DNA of 64,000 nt from Methylobacterium sp. UNC378MF (GTDB lineage: Bacteria; Pseudomonadota; Alphaproteobacteria; Rhizobiales; Beijerinckiaceae): NCBI RefSeq assembly GCF_900103195.1, contig NZ_FMWU01000032.1, positions 1 to 64,000 on the forward strand, in the 5' to 3' direction. Below, piece by piece: positions 16,697 through 25,169 of the stretch (positions are counted from its first letter, which is position 1; each line of letters begins with the position of its first letter). A program made the translations under genes and the position numbers. Under the pieces are notes generated by a model. It worked only from the letters and a program-made list of their open reading frames with translations. It was not told where the DNA came from and ran no database searches.

Positions 16697-18013
16697 TCAG
16701 GCGGCCCTTCGCTCACGATCAGCCGCGGCTGCGGCCGGGAACAGGACGATGAGCATCAGGGCGAACTTGGCGAGCAGGGTGGTCTTGCCGGCGAGACCCT
16801 CGAAGGTGTTCACGAGGATCACGAAAGCCAGGATCGGCAGCCAGACGCCGCGCCGGCAATCCCGGGCAATCTCCGCCAGGTAGAGCCCCACCGCGATCAC
16901 CAGCACCCCCGTGACCAGGATGCCGTGGTAGAGCACGGCCGAGATGACCGAGTTCTCGATGCCCCATTCGAGTCCGTAGATCCGGCGCAGGGTGTTCACC
17001 TGCAGGAGGTCGGGGGCGAGCAGGAGTTGCCGGAACGGGATCGCGTCGAACACCGTGAGCATGTCGACCCGGGCCTGGGCGCTGCCGCCGTCCGAGACGA
17101 ACCGGTCCAGCAAGGTGTCGAAGAAGCCGGCGGTAGCCAGGACGGCGACCAGGACCGGCAGTAGGGTGAGAGCGAAACAGGCGCAGGCGGCCGCCGCCAG
17201 CGGGACGCGCCCGGTGCGCAGCGTGCGGTTCAGGGCCACGAGCCCGACGCTGCCCCCGAGGACCAGCGTCGTGACGGTGGCCGAGCGGCCGCCGAACGTG
17301 ACCAGAGCAACCAGCTGGAGCCCGATCATGGCGGCGCGCGTCATCGGTGCCAGCCGGCCGCCGCCTTTGGCGAGCGCCAGGATGTAGCACGCCGTCATGG
17401 TCGCATTGGCCAGGGGATGCCCCTGCAGCGCCGCCGAGCGGGTGTCGGATTCGAACGCCACGCCGTCGAACCGGTAGGGAAAGAAGCGCTGGCCGCTCGC
17501 GAGTTCGAACAGGCCGAGAAGGGCGTTGGCGAGCATCACGAGGTGGAAGACGGTCTCCAGCCGCCCGAGGGTGGCGGCATCGCGATCCAACAGCAGGATC
17601 GGGACGAGGCCGGCGAGCACGAACGTATCGATCGAGCCGGCGAGGCCTGCGCCGCCCCGCGCCGCGATCAGCGCGAGGAGCAGCACGCCGCAAGCGGCCA
17701 GGAGCACGCTCGCCGGCCGCCGGTTCAGCGCGCCCGCCACCGGGATCACGGGATTGCCCGCCCGCATCAGGGACCAGCCGATCAGGATCACCGCCAGATA
17801 GGTGGCCGGGTGGATCTTGGAGGCGGCTGAACCGGTGATCCCCTCGTAGTTGAGGCCCAGCACCCATAGGAGGCCGCCCGAGACGCCGACGAGGAGCAAG
17901 GCCCAGCCCGACAGCGCCGCAGATTCCAAGCGCAGGAGGACGCGCAGAACCGGACCCGGGCGCGCCGCAGCGTCGTGGCGGCGCGCGTAGGCGGGCTGCC
18001 GGATTGACCTCAT
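16697..18013 (-). CDS. O-antigen ligase/polymerase-like membrane protein
   Basis: A 438-residue integral membrane protein with about 10-11 hydrophobic helices and one larger loop between residues about 300 and 360 (FDTLLDRFVSDGGSAQARVD), the arrangement of Wzy polymerases and WaaL ligases and of VpsF-type exopolysaccharide proteins. It would polymerise repeat units at the periplasmic face. Its ATG overlaps the stop of the Wzc-like gene (ATGA), so polymerase and length regulator are co-translated. The assignment rests on topology and context, because this family has little sequence conservation. Confidence 0.68.
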   Translation of the reverse strand: MRSIRQPAYARRHDAAARPGPVLRVLLRLESAALSGWALLLVGVSGGLLWVLGLNYEGITGSAASKIHPATYLAVILIGWSLMRAGNPVIPVAGALNRRPASVLLAACGVLLLALIAARGGAGLAGSIDTFVLAGLVPILLLDRDAATLGRLETVFHLVMLANALLGLFELASGQRFFPYRFDGVAFESDTRSAALQGHPLANATMTACYILALAKGGGRLAPMTRAAMIGLQLVALVTFGGRSATVTTLVLGGSVGLVALNRTLRTGRVPLAAAACACFALTLLPVLVAVLATAGFFDTLLDRFVSDGGSAQARVDMLTVFDAIPFRQLLLAPDLLQVNTLRRIYGLEWGIENSVISAVLYHGILVTGVLVIAVGLYLAEIARDCRRGVWLPILAFVILVNTFEGLAGKTTLLAKFALMLIVLFPAAAAADRERRAA

Positions 18014-20115
18014 GCTTTACGCCCGCTGAGGAGCAGGGAGCCGGAGATCGGTCGGCCGAGGGCTTCCGACGTGTCGACGAGGTCGATCAGGTCGCGTTGG
18101 CGCGTCGCGCCGTTGCAGGCGACGAGCAGCAGCCGGTCGGCGGCGGCCGCCAGGGGGCCGAGCCGCAGGTTCTCGGTGAGCACGCCGCCATCCACGAGGA
18201 CGAGGTCGAAGCGGCCCTTCACACCCGCGATGAAGCGCTCGACATTAGCGGGGGTCAGCGCATCGCGCAGGGGCTTCTGGGTGTCGCCGAGTCCGATCAG
18301 GCGCGCACCGGAGGCTGGGTCGGTCCGGGTCACGGCGTTGAGGCTCTGCTCGCCGCGCAGCACGTCGAGCAGGCCGCCGCTGCCGGATCCGTCGGCTCGC
18401 AGATCGGCATCGATACGGAGGACCCGGTCGCCGCGTCCGACCGCCACTGCGGCGAGCAAGGCGATCACGGCCCGCCGCTCTGCATCATCGGATTCGCCCG
18501 AAGTCACGAGCAGCGCCAGCGAGCGGCCGCGGCTGCCGGAGGTCGCGGCGAGGTGGTCGAGCGTCATGCTCGCGGCGGTCGCGTTCGCGCCACCCTGCCG
18601 AAGACCAGGCAGCACCGCGACGACCGGGGCGTTCGACAGCCGTTCCAGCTGACGGGGCGACAGCACGGTCGGCGCGACGTATTCCCGCGTCAGCGCGAGG
18701 CCTGCACCGAGGCCAAGGCCGCCCGCCAGGGCGGCGGCCACCAGGATCAGCCGCGGCGGCCAGCTCGGATCCTGCGGCGGGCGGGCCGCGGTGATGATCC
18801 GCGCATTCGAACTGTCGATGCTGGTCTGCTGCTTGATCTCCCGGGCACGGACCAGGAAGGCATTGTAGACCGAGCGCGCCGCATCGACCTCCCGTTCCAG
18901 TTCGCGCTGCTGCACCGACGACTGGGCGTTCACCGCCGCTTGCCGCTGCAGGCGCTCCAGTTCCCCCGAGAGGGTCCGCTCGTTGGCCTGGGCACGTTGG
19001 TATTCAGTCTCGGCAGCGCCCGCGATGCGGTTCAGCTCGGCATCGATCAGTCGGCGGACGTCCTGCATCTGCGTGCGCACGGCGGCGATGAACGGGTGAC
19101 GCTCGCCTAGATTGGTGCGCAGGTCGGCTTCCTTGGCGGCAAGTTCCGCGTATTGGCCGCGCAGCCGGTCGATCACCGAGGATTGAACTGCCTCCGGCAT
19201 CGCCCCGGATCCGATCGCCTGCCCACGCGCGTCCCGGATCCCCTGAAGGCGCGCCTTGGCCTCGGCGGTCCGCGCCCGCGCGGCGACCAGCCGCGCGTTC
19301 AGGTCGGTGAGCTGCTGCTCGTTCACGAGCCGGCCGCTGGAGGCGATCAGGCCGTTGCGGGCCTTGTAATCCTCGAGCTTTTTGTCGGCGGCGTTGACGG
19401 CATTGCGCAACTCGTCGAGCCGCCCGCGCAGATCGCCTGCAGCGCGCTTTGCGGCGTCCGAGCGGGCCTCGGTCTGATCCGTCAGATAGGCGTTCGCGAT
19501 GGCATTGACGATCTGCGCCGAGAGATCGGGATCGGTCGTGGTGACCACCAGGTCGATGACAAAGACCTTGTCGGCGCGCTTGACCGCGAGGCGCCGTCGC
19601 AACTGGTCCAGCGCCCGGCCGTGCGCATCGACCTGCCGCTCTGCCTTCGGTCCCGTCAGTATCTCCCGGAGAGACGCGAGGGCACGAGTGACGGCGCTAT
19701 CCTGTGGCACGCCGAAGCCCGGTACGCGTTCGAGTCCGGCCTGATCGACCGCACGACCCAGGACGGCGTCCGACTCGATCACCTTCACTTGGCTCTCGAC
19801 CTGAGCGATGCCGCCATCCGGCGACAGCGCTGCGGGATTGACATCATTCGTGACGACCTGACGATCACGAGGATCGATCAGGATCTGCCCAGTGGCCGTG
19901 TAGAGCGAGGGCGTGATCAGGGCGTAGGCCAGAACGATGAGGCCGAGCAGAAGCGCCGTGCCGAAGACCAGTCGCTTACGCCGCCACAGGATCCGCCACA
20001 GGTCACCCAACTCGGCCGTGGTGTCCGGACGGTGCGGGCCCGGCCGCTCAGGATGCACCGGGTGAACGGGTCCGAGCCACGTCGCGACAGCGATGTTATT
20101 GTCGATCTGTGCCAC
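18010..20115 (-). CDS. Wzc/GumC-like polysaccharide co-polymerase with degenerate kinase domain
   Basis: A 701-residue inner-membrane protein. It has a Wzz domain with TM1 at about residues 48-68, a long periplasmic coiled-coil region (about 220-430), TM2 at about 460-480, then a BY-kinase-like cytoplasmic domain. In that domain the Walker A' (RIDADLRADG) and Walker B (FDLVLVDGG) segments remain, but the P-loop position reads VTSGESDDAERRAVIALLAA with no GKS/T, and there is no C-terminal tyrosine cluster. It is thus likely unable to bind or hydrolyse ATP as a kinase, and may act only as a length regulator. It is first in a two-gene unit with the polymerase-like gene. Confidence 0.82.
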   Translation of the reverse strand: MAQIDNNIAVATWLGPVHPVHPERPGPHRPDTTAELGDLWRILWRRKRLVFGTALLLGLIVLAYALITPSLYTATGQILIDPRDRQVVTNDVNPAALSPDGGIAQVESQVKVIESDAVLGRAVDQAGLERVPGFGVPQDSAVTRALASLREILTGPKAERQVDAHGRALDQLRRRLAVKRADKVFVIDLVVTTTDPDLSAQIVNAIANAYLTDQTEARSDAAKRAAGDLRGRLDELRNAVNAADKKLEDYKARNGLIASSGRLVNEQQLTDLNARLVAARARTAEAKARLQGIRDARGQAIGSGAMPEAVQSSVIDRLRGQYAELAAKEADLRTNLGERHPFIAAVRTQMQDVRRLIDAELNRIAGAAETEYQRAQANERTLSGELERLQRQAAVNAQSSVQQRELEREVDAARSVYNAFLVRAREIKQQTSIDSSNARIITAARPPQDPSWPPRLILVAAALAGGLGLGAGLALTREYVAPTVLSPRQLERLSNAPVVAVLPGLRQGGANATAASMTLDHLAATSGSRGRSLALLVTSGESDDAERRAVIALLAAVAVGRGDRVLRIDADLRADGSGSGGLLDVLRGEQSLNAVTRTDPASGARLIGLGDTQKPLRDALTPANVERFIAGVKGRFDLVLVDGGVLTENLRLGPLAAAADRLLLVACNGATRQRDLIDLVDTSEALGRPISGSLLLSGRKA

Positions 20116-20440
20116 GATCGGTCACCGTCGTCTCAATCCTGGTCGGTCCCTCGCGGGCGCCTTCTCTACTGCAAGAGTCGCGCAGTGTGCTGACAATGTA
20201 TCGCGACCGCGATCCGCGCCTTAACGGCTGCTATGACTGGGTTCGTGGTAAACACTCTGCGCGCAGCGCGCGCTCCGGTGCCCGCGTCCTTCGTCGAGTT
20301 CCTCGTGTTGCTGCAGCCTGTCCGCGGCGCGCGACGCGGATTCGTCGCCGCATGTGAGCCCTTTCGGCGGCCCGGACGAAGGACGAGGTGCGCGGGCCCG
20401 ACGCCCCGGCCTGAGGATTTTGGTGCGCATGACCCTGGCG
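20116..20440. other. Intergenic region before the 6S RNA candidate
   Basis: The region separates the divergent Wzc-like gene from the RNA candidate and must hold promoters for both. The open frame crossing it on the plus strand is an upstream extension of the cyclo-ligase frame with no family likeness. No other feature was recognised. Confidence 0.4.
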
Positions 20441-20603
20441 GGATCGTGCCGGGACCGCTACATGACGGAGGCGGGGCTGCAGAGTTCGTCAGGAGCACTA
20501 TCCCCGGGGCCTTATCGACTCCCTCGGGAGCTGTCCCTGGCCTCGTCCCTGGACTTGGCCAACACGGCGCCCACCTACGCTGTAGGTTTCCCGGGATCGA
20601 TCC
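20441..20603 (+). ncRNA. ssrS: 6S RNA candidate
   Basis: The segment lies directly upstream of the 5-formyltetrahydrofolate cyclo-ligase gene, the conserved position of 6S RNA in proteobacteria. Its ends pair: GGATCG-TG-CCGGGA-CC at 20441-20456 against GGTTTCCCGGGATCGATCC at 20585-20603, giving two 6-bp helices around a small internal loop. The span of about 163 bases fits alphaproteobacterial 6S RNA, and the 3' part (CACGGCGCCCACCTACGCTG onward) resembles what I remember of rhizobial 6S 3' ends. 6S RNA binds the housekeeping RNA polymerase as an open-promoter mimic. The exact ends are approximate. Confidence 0.6.
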
Positions 20604-20616
20604 TCCAACGGCTCAC

Positions 20617-21237
20617 GTGGCTCCGCACCCGACTACCCCTTCCAAGACCGGCGCCGAGGCTCCGGACGTCGCCCGCAAGGCGAAACTGCGTCGCGCAGCT
20701 CTCGCTGCCCGCGACGCCCTCGATCCCGCGGTCCGGCGGTCGGCCTCGGCGGCGATCGGGCGCGCGCTCCTCGCGCTGCCCGAACTCGCGCAGGCCCGTC
20801 TGGTCGGAGCCTTCTGGCCGATCCGCAGCGAAGTCGATCCCCGGCCCGCTGTCGAGGGCCTGCGCGCCCGCTCTCAGGCCGTGGCCCTGCCGCACGTCAC
20901 GCCGGACGGCCTCGTATTTCGCGAATGGCGCATGGGCGACGCGCTGGTCGCCGGCCGGTTCGGCCTCAGCGAGCCGGACCCGTCGCTGCCCCCGGTCGAG
21001 CCCGACGCGCTGATCGTGCCCCTTGCCGCCTTCGACCGGTCCGGGCAACGCATCGGATACGGCCGCGGCTACTACGACGGCGCGATCGCGCGCCTCTCCA
21101 AGAGCCGCGCGGTTCTCACCGTTGGCATCGGCTTCGCCGCCCAGGAGGTGGAGCGTGTGCCGGCCGAGCCGCATGACCGGCCCCTCCAGTTCGTGATCAC
21201 CGAAGACGGCGTGATCCGCTGCGACAGGATCGCCTGA
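20617..21237 (+). CDS. 5-formyltetrahydrofolate cyclo-ligase
   Basis: A 206-residue enzyme that converts 5-formyl-THF to 5,10-methenyl-THF with ATP. The family core is present: the basic N-terminal helix ARKAKLRRAALAARDAL, the substrate motif RIGYGRGYYDGAIARL, and the C-terminal EVERVPAEPHDRPLQFVITE. The frame is open for 128 more codons upstream, but these overlap the 6S RNA candidate and look non-coding; the GTG at 20617 is the best start I can find before the first family helix. It is followed after 3 bases by the YmdB-like gene, in a 6S-fcl arrangement common in proteobacteria. Confidence 0.85.
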   Translation: MAPHPTTPSKTGAEAPDVARKAKLRRAALAARDALDPAVRRSASAAIGRALLALPELAQARLVGAFWPIRSEVDPRPAVEGLRARSQAVALPHVTPDGLVFREWRMGDALVAGRFGLSEPDPSLPPVEPDALIVPLAAFDRSGQRIGYGRGYYDGAIARLSKSRAVLTVGIGFAAQEVERVPAEPHDRPLQFVITEDGVIRCDRIA

Positions 21238-21240
21238 CCC

Positions 21241-22062
21241 ATGCGTCTGCTCTTCCTCGGCGACGTCGTCGGGCGCTCGGGCCGCACCGTGGTGTGCGAG
21301 CACCTGCCGCGCCTGCGCGAGCGCTGGCGCCTCGATTGCGTGGTGGTGAACGGCGAGAACGCGGCCGGCGGCTTCGGCATCTCGGAGACCATCTGCGACG
21401 AGCTGATCCAAGCCGGCGCCGATGCGGTGACGCTGGGCAACCACAGCTTCGACCAGCGCGAGGCGATGGTGTTCATCGCCCGCCAGCCGCGTCTGGTGCG
21501 GCCGGCGAACTATCCCCCCGGCACGCCGGGCCGCGGCGCGACGGTGGTCGAGACCCAGGGTGGTGCCCGCGTCCTCGTGGTCAACGTGATGGGTCGCGTC
21601 TTCCTCGACGCGATGGACGACCCCTTCGCGGCGGTGGAGCGCGAGCTCATCGCCTGCCCCCTCGGCGCGGCGGCCGACGCCGTGATCGTCGACGTCCACG
21701 CCGAGGCGACGAGCGAGAAGCAGGCCTTCGGCCACTACCTCGACGGCCGGGCGAGCCTCGTCGTCGGCACGCACACGCATACGCCCACCGCGGACCACCG
21801 GATCCTGCCCGGCGGCACGGCCTACATGTCGGATGCCGGCATGTGCGGCGATTACGACTCGGTGATCGGCATGCAGAAGGACGAGCCGATCCGCCGCATG
21901 ATCCAGAAGACACCGGGCGCACGCTGGGAGGTCGCCGTCGGCGAGGGCACCTTGTGCGGCATCGCGGTGGAAACGGATGCGCGCGGCCTCGCCACGCGCG
22001 TCGCGGCGCTCCGCCTCGGGCCGAATCTAGAAGAGAGCGCGCCGCATTTCTGGGATGAGTGA
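21241..22062 (+). CDS. YmdB-like metallophosphoesterase (TIGR00282)
   Basis: A 273-residue binuclear metallophosphoesterase. Metal-binding motifs occur in order: LFLGDVVGRSGR (residues 3-14), VNGENAAGGFG, TLGNHSFDQ and GTHTHTPTADHRILPGG, followed by the family hallmark SDAGMCGDYDSVIG. Members such as Bacillus YmdB hydrolyse cyclic nucleotides; the substrate here is not known. The start lies 3 bases after the cyclo-ligase stop, so the genes are surely co-transcribed. Length and motifs are complete. Confidence 0.87.
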   Translation: MRLLFLGDVVGRSGRTVVCEHLPRLRERWRLDCVVVNGENAAGGFGISETICDELIQAGADAVTLGNHSFDQREAMVFIARQPRLVRPANYPPGTPGRGATVVETQGGARVLVVNVMGRVFLDAMDDPFAAVERELIACPLGAAADAVIVDVHAEATSEKQAFGHYLDGRASLVVGTHTHTPTADHRILPGGTAYMSDAGMCGDYDSVIGMQKDEPIRRMIQKTPGARWEVAVGEGTLCGIAVETDARGLATRVAALRLGPNLEESAPHFWDE

Positions 22063-22265
22063 CCCGTTCGATCCGGCCGATGCCGGTTCGGCGTAGCATG
22101 GGCCGGAGCGTTTAAGCCTTTTGCGCACACCCCGTCCCGATGAGGGTGGGCATAGCTTCGCGGTTGCCTTCGCAAGACTTGATCGCGTGCGGACCTACCC
22201 CCACAGTGCCCCGGATGGGCGCCGATGGCCGGCTGCCGCGTAGTAAGATCAGGCTAGAGCGACCG

Positions 22266-23252
22266 ATGGCCGCCCGAGAAACCGGCGACGACAAAAATGG
22301 GCCGCTGGCGAAACCCGGGATCTATCTCGGGCGCATGGTCATCTTCTTGATCCTGGTGGGCTTCCTCGCCTTCATCCTGTTCAAGCAGATCACCCCCGCC
22401 TTCCTGGCCAATCCCGGGCTCAACGGTCTGATCCTCGGGGTACTGCTGATCGCCGTCCTGATCGCCTTCGGGCAGGTCATCAGGCTCTTCCGCGAGTCCG
22501 CCTACGTCAATGCCGTTGCCAACGGCGCGCAGGTCAAGCAGCCGCCTGCCCTCCTGACCCCGATGGCGCCGATGATCGCCGCCCGGGTCGATGGGGCCAT
22601 CCTGCCGGGTACCACCGGCTACCTGGACACGATCGCGGTGCGGCTGGACGAGGGCCGCGAGATCCTGCGCTACATCGCCGGGATCCTGATCCTGCTCGGC
22701 CTGCTCGGGACCTTCTGGGGGCTGATCGATACGTTGTCGGCGGTCGGGGGGGTGATCAAGGGCATGCGCGGCGGCGGCGATGCCGGCGTGATGTTCGACG
22801 AGCTGAAGTCCGGCCTCGCCGTGCCGCTGTCAGGCATCGGTCTGGCCTTCTCGGCCTCGCTGTTCGGCCTTGCCTCGTCACTGATTACGGGCTTCCTGGA
22901 GCTACAGGCCGGCCAGGCCCATGCGCGGTTCCACAACGAATTGCAGGACTGGCTGATGTCCGGCGCGACCGCCCCCGAGGCGACAACCGCCGCAGCGGCC
23001 GTGGCGGTGCGGCCGGCCGCCGGCACGCAGGAACTGAAGGAGGCGGTCGACCGTCTGACTGCCCTGGTGGCCGAGGGCGGCGGCAGCCGTGCGGCCACGC
23101 AGGCGATGACCAATCTCGCGGAGGGCATCCAGGGCCTCGTCCAGCACATGCGCGCCGAGCAGCAGATGATCCGCGACTGGGTGGAGGCGCAGGCGAGCCG
23201 TGAGCGCGAGCTGAAGCAGGTGCTCGACCGGCTGGGCCGGGAGCGCGTCTAA
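22266..23252 (+). CDS. MotA/TolQ/ExbB-like proton channel protein
   Basis: A 328-residue inner-membrane protein with two N-terminal hydrophobic segments (about residues 22-45 and 53-75) and two more at about 140-165 and 180-205, the latter in GLLGTFWGLIDTLSAVGG and VPLSGIGLAFSASLFGLASS, typical of MotA/TolQ/ExbB proteins. The C-terminal 100 residues form a probable coiled coil. The ATG at 22266 is taken because the preceding 42 codons look non-coding. Its stop shares one base with the start of the OmpA-like gene, which supplies the MotB-like partner. The pair likely forms an ion-driven envelope machine rather than the flagellar stator, since no other motility genes adjoin. Confidence 0.75.
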   Translation: MAARETGDDKNGPLAKPGIYLGRMVIFLILVGFLAFILFKQITPAFLANPGLNGLILGVLLIAVLIAFGQVIRLFRESAYVNAVANGAQVKQPPALLTPMAPMIAARVDGAILPGTTGYLDTIAVRLDEGREILRYIAGILILLGLLGTFWGLIDTLSAVGGVIKGMRGGGDAGVMFDELKSGLAVPLSGIGLAFSASLFGLASSLITGFLELQAGQAHARFHNELQDWLMSGATAPEATTAAAAVAVRPAAGTQELKEAVDRLTALVAEGGGSRAATQAMTNLAEGIQGLVQHMRAEQQMIRDWVEAQASRERELKQVLDRLGRERV

Positions 23253-24265
23253 TGGCTTCCACGGCGACACGGACCCGGCGCACGCTCAACGTCTGGCCCG
23301 GCTACGTCGACGCGCTGGCGACGCTGCTTCTCTCGGTGGTCTTCCTGCTCACGGTCTTCGTCGTCGGCCAGTTCTTCCTGTCGCAGGAGCTGACCGGCCG
23401 CGATGAGACCCTGGCCAAGCTCAACCGGCAGATCGCCGACCTCACCGATCTGCTCGCCCTGGAGCGGACGAACCGCCGCAATCAAGAGGAGGACGTGCGC
23501 AACCTCCGAACGACGCTGGCCGGCGTCGAGGCCGAGCGCGACCGGGCCAAGGTGCAGGCGGAGGCCGCGACCGTCAGCCAGGGTGCGGCGGGCACCCTCG
23601 ACAAGCAGCTGGAGGCTGAGCGCGGCGCAACCAAGCGGGCGCAGTCCCAGATCGACCTTCTGAACGAGCAGATCAGCGCCATGCGCCGTCAGCTCGCCGC
23701 CCTGGAGGATGCGCTGGCGGCCTCCGAAAGCCGCGACAGGGAATCCCAGGCCCGGATCGCCGAGCTCGGCAGCCGGCTGAACGTCGCCCTGGCACAGAAG
23801 GTTCAGGAACTGGCCCGCTACCGGTCCGACTTCTTCGGCCGCCTGCGCCAGATCCTCGGCAACAGGCCGGACATCCGGGTGGTGGGCGACCGCTTCGTGC
23901 TGCAATCCGAGGTGCTGTTTCCGGGCGGTTCCGCGACCCTCAAGCCTGAGGCCGGACCTGAACTCGACCGCATCGCCGGGGCGATCTCGGATCTCGCCAA
24001 GCAGATCCCGGCGGATCTACCCTGGGTGCTGCGCGTCGACGGGCACACCGACGCGCGCCCGATCAGCACGTCGCAATTCCCCTCGAACTGGTCGCTCTCT
24101 GCGGCGCGCGCCATCGCGGTTGTGCAGTACCTCGCCGGCAAGGGTATCCCGCCGCAGCATCTCCTCGCGGGCGCGTTCGGCGAGTTCCAGCCTCTCGAGG
24201 CCGGTGCCAGCGAGGAAGCCTATGCCCGCAACCGCCGGATCGAGATGAAGCTCACCGAACGGTAG
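23252..24265 (+). CDS. OmpA/MotB-like peptidoglycan-binding protein
   Basis: A 337-residue protein with one transmembrane helix (about residues 20-42, VDALATLLLSVVFLLTVFVV), a long coiled coil (about 50-185) and a C-terminal OmpA-like peptidoglycan-binding domain (about 205-335) with LRVDGHTDARPI and ARNRRIEMKLTE. The Asp in GYVDALATLL sits at the helix entrance as the proton-carrying Asp does in MotB. The coiled coil is much longer than in MotB, implying a spacer across the periplasm. It is translationally coupled with the MotA-like gene. A hairpin follows its stop. Confidence 0.78.
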   Translation: MASTATRTRRTLNVWPGYVDALATLLLSVVFLLTVFVVGQFFLSQELTGRDETLAKLNRQIADLTDLLALERTNRRNQEEDVRNLRTTLAGVEAERDRAKVQAEAATVSQGAAGTLDKQLEAERGATKRAQSQIDLLNEQISAMRRQLAALEDALAASESRDRESQARIAELGSRLNVALAQKVQELARYRSDFFGRLRQILGNRPDIRVVGDRFVLQSEVLFPGGSATLKPEAGPELDRIAGAISDLAKQIPADLPWVLRVDGHTDARPISTSQFPSNWSLSAARAIAVVQYLAGKGIPPQHLLAGAFGEFQPLEAGASEEAYARNRRIEMKLTER

Positions 24266-24282
24266 GGGCGGGTGACCGCCCC
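24265..24282 (+). terminator. Hairpin after the OmpA-like gene
   Basis: GGGGCGG and CCGCCCC form a 7-bp GC stem with a 4-base loop immediately after the stop codon. No T tract follows. Confidence 0.4.
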
Positions 24283-24544
24283 GGCGGCGGTGGTCCCGGC
24301 TGGTGGCGGAGAAAAGGCCGAAGCCTCCCGACCGTCAATCGATCTAAGTCTTGCTGAATTTTGATCTGGCTGCTTGCAGGGTCGTCGCATATTTCGACGG
24401 TATTCCTACCGCTACCGGAGTATTTCGTCGAAAATTCGTTTCAAAAATTTCGGATCTCAACGTGATTCTTGGCCGCCATGACGCTTTAACCTGTTGTTAT
24501 CCTTGACGACGCAGGGTGCGGGCGATTCGGGGAGTCTGCCATCG

Positions 24545-25027
24545 ATGTCGAATCTCAACGTGTCCGAGAGGCCGGCTGGGCCCGAGACCACGGATCGTTC
24601 CGAGGGCGCGGCTGCGGGGCTCCAGTCGGCCCTGCGCCATCGGGAACTCGGCGAGCACGCGGACGAGGCGCGTGCCATCGCGGCGGCCGTGCAGGTGTTC
24701 GAAGACGGTCTGATGCGGCTGGCGGCGGGCGCGACCGGTGCGCGTCCGCCTCAACTGGCAGCCGATGAGGCCACCGGTCTGCTGGCCGGCATTGCCGGGC
24801 AGACGAGCCTGATGGCGCTTCGGGCCGCGATCGAGGCGACCCGCGATGGCGGCGAAAGCCGGAGCTTCGCGGCCGCCGCCGCGGAGGTCAGAGATCTGGC
24901 CGGGCAAATGGCGCGGGCGACCGAGACAATCGTCGCACAGGTCGGGCTGATCCAGGCCGCTGCGGAGCGGGCGCAGGATGCGTCCGTCCGAGAGCACCGC
25001 AGAGCCGAACAGATCTCTGCCGCCTGA
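24545..25027 (+). CDS. Soluble, degenerate chemoreceptor-tip protein
   Basis: A 160-residue soluble protein without membrane segments. Residues about 78-125 match the hairpin tip of methyl-accepting chemotaxis proteins: IAGQTSLMALRAAIEATRDG followed by FAAAAAEVRDLAGQMARAT. Several residues that are nearly invariant in receptors are changed: the N of LLALNAAIEA is R, and GRGFAVVA reads SRSFAAAA. It lacks sensor, HAMP and methylation helices. It could be a scaffold, a decoy, or a remnant under relaxed selection. An unusually AT-rich 280-base promoter region precedes it. Confidence 0.6.
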   Translation: MSNLNVSERPAGPETTDRSEGAAAGLQSALRHRELGEHADEARAIAAAVQVFEDGLMRLAAGATGARPPQLAADEATGLLAGIAGQTSLMALRAAIEATRDGGESRSFAAAAAEVRDLAGQMARATETIVAQVGLIQAAAERAQDASVREHRRAEQISAA

Positions 25028-25169
25028 TGCGGCGCCGTTCGTCCCGAGGGGCCTGAGCGGCCAGGCAGTCGCGCGGCTCGACCCGAAGGGCGCGTGGCCG
25101 CGCGCCGTGGGTTCCGCCGTCCCGGCCCGGGGCGACGCCGCAGCCCGGGCCTGTCCGAGCGAGGCTTGG

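Noticed and set aside
20233..20616. Long N-terminal extension of the cyclo-ligase frame
   Set aside because: It overlaps the 6S RNA candidate and has no family likeness; homology begins after the GTG at 20617.
22140..22265. N-terminal extension of the MotA-like protein from 22140
   Set aside because: The 42 extra residues lack family likeness; the ATG at 22266 leads directly into the first hydrophobic region.
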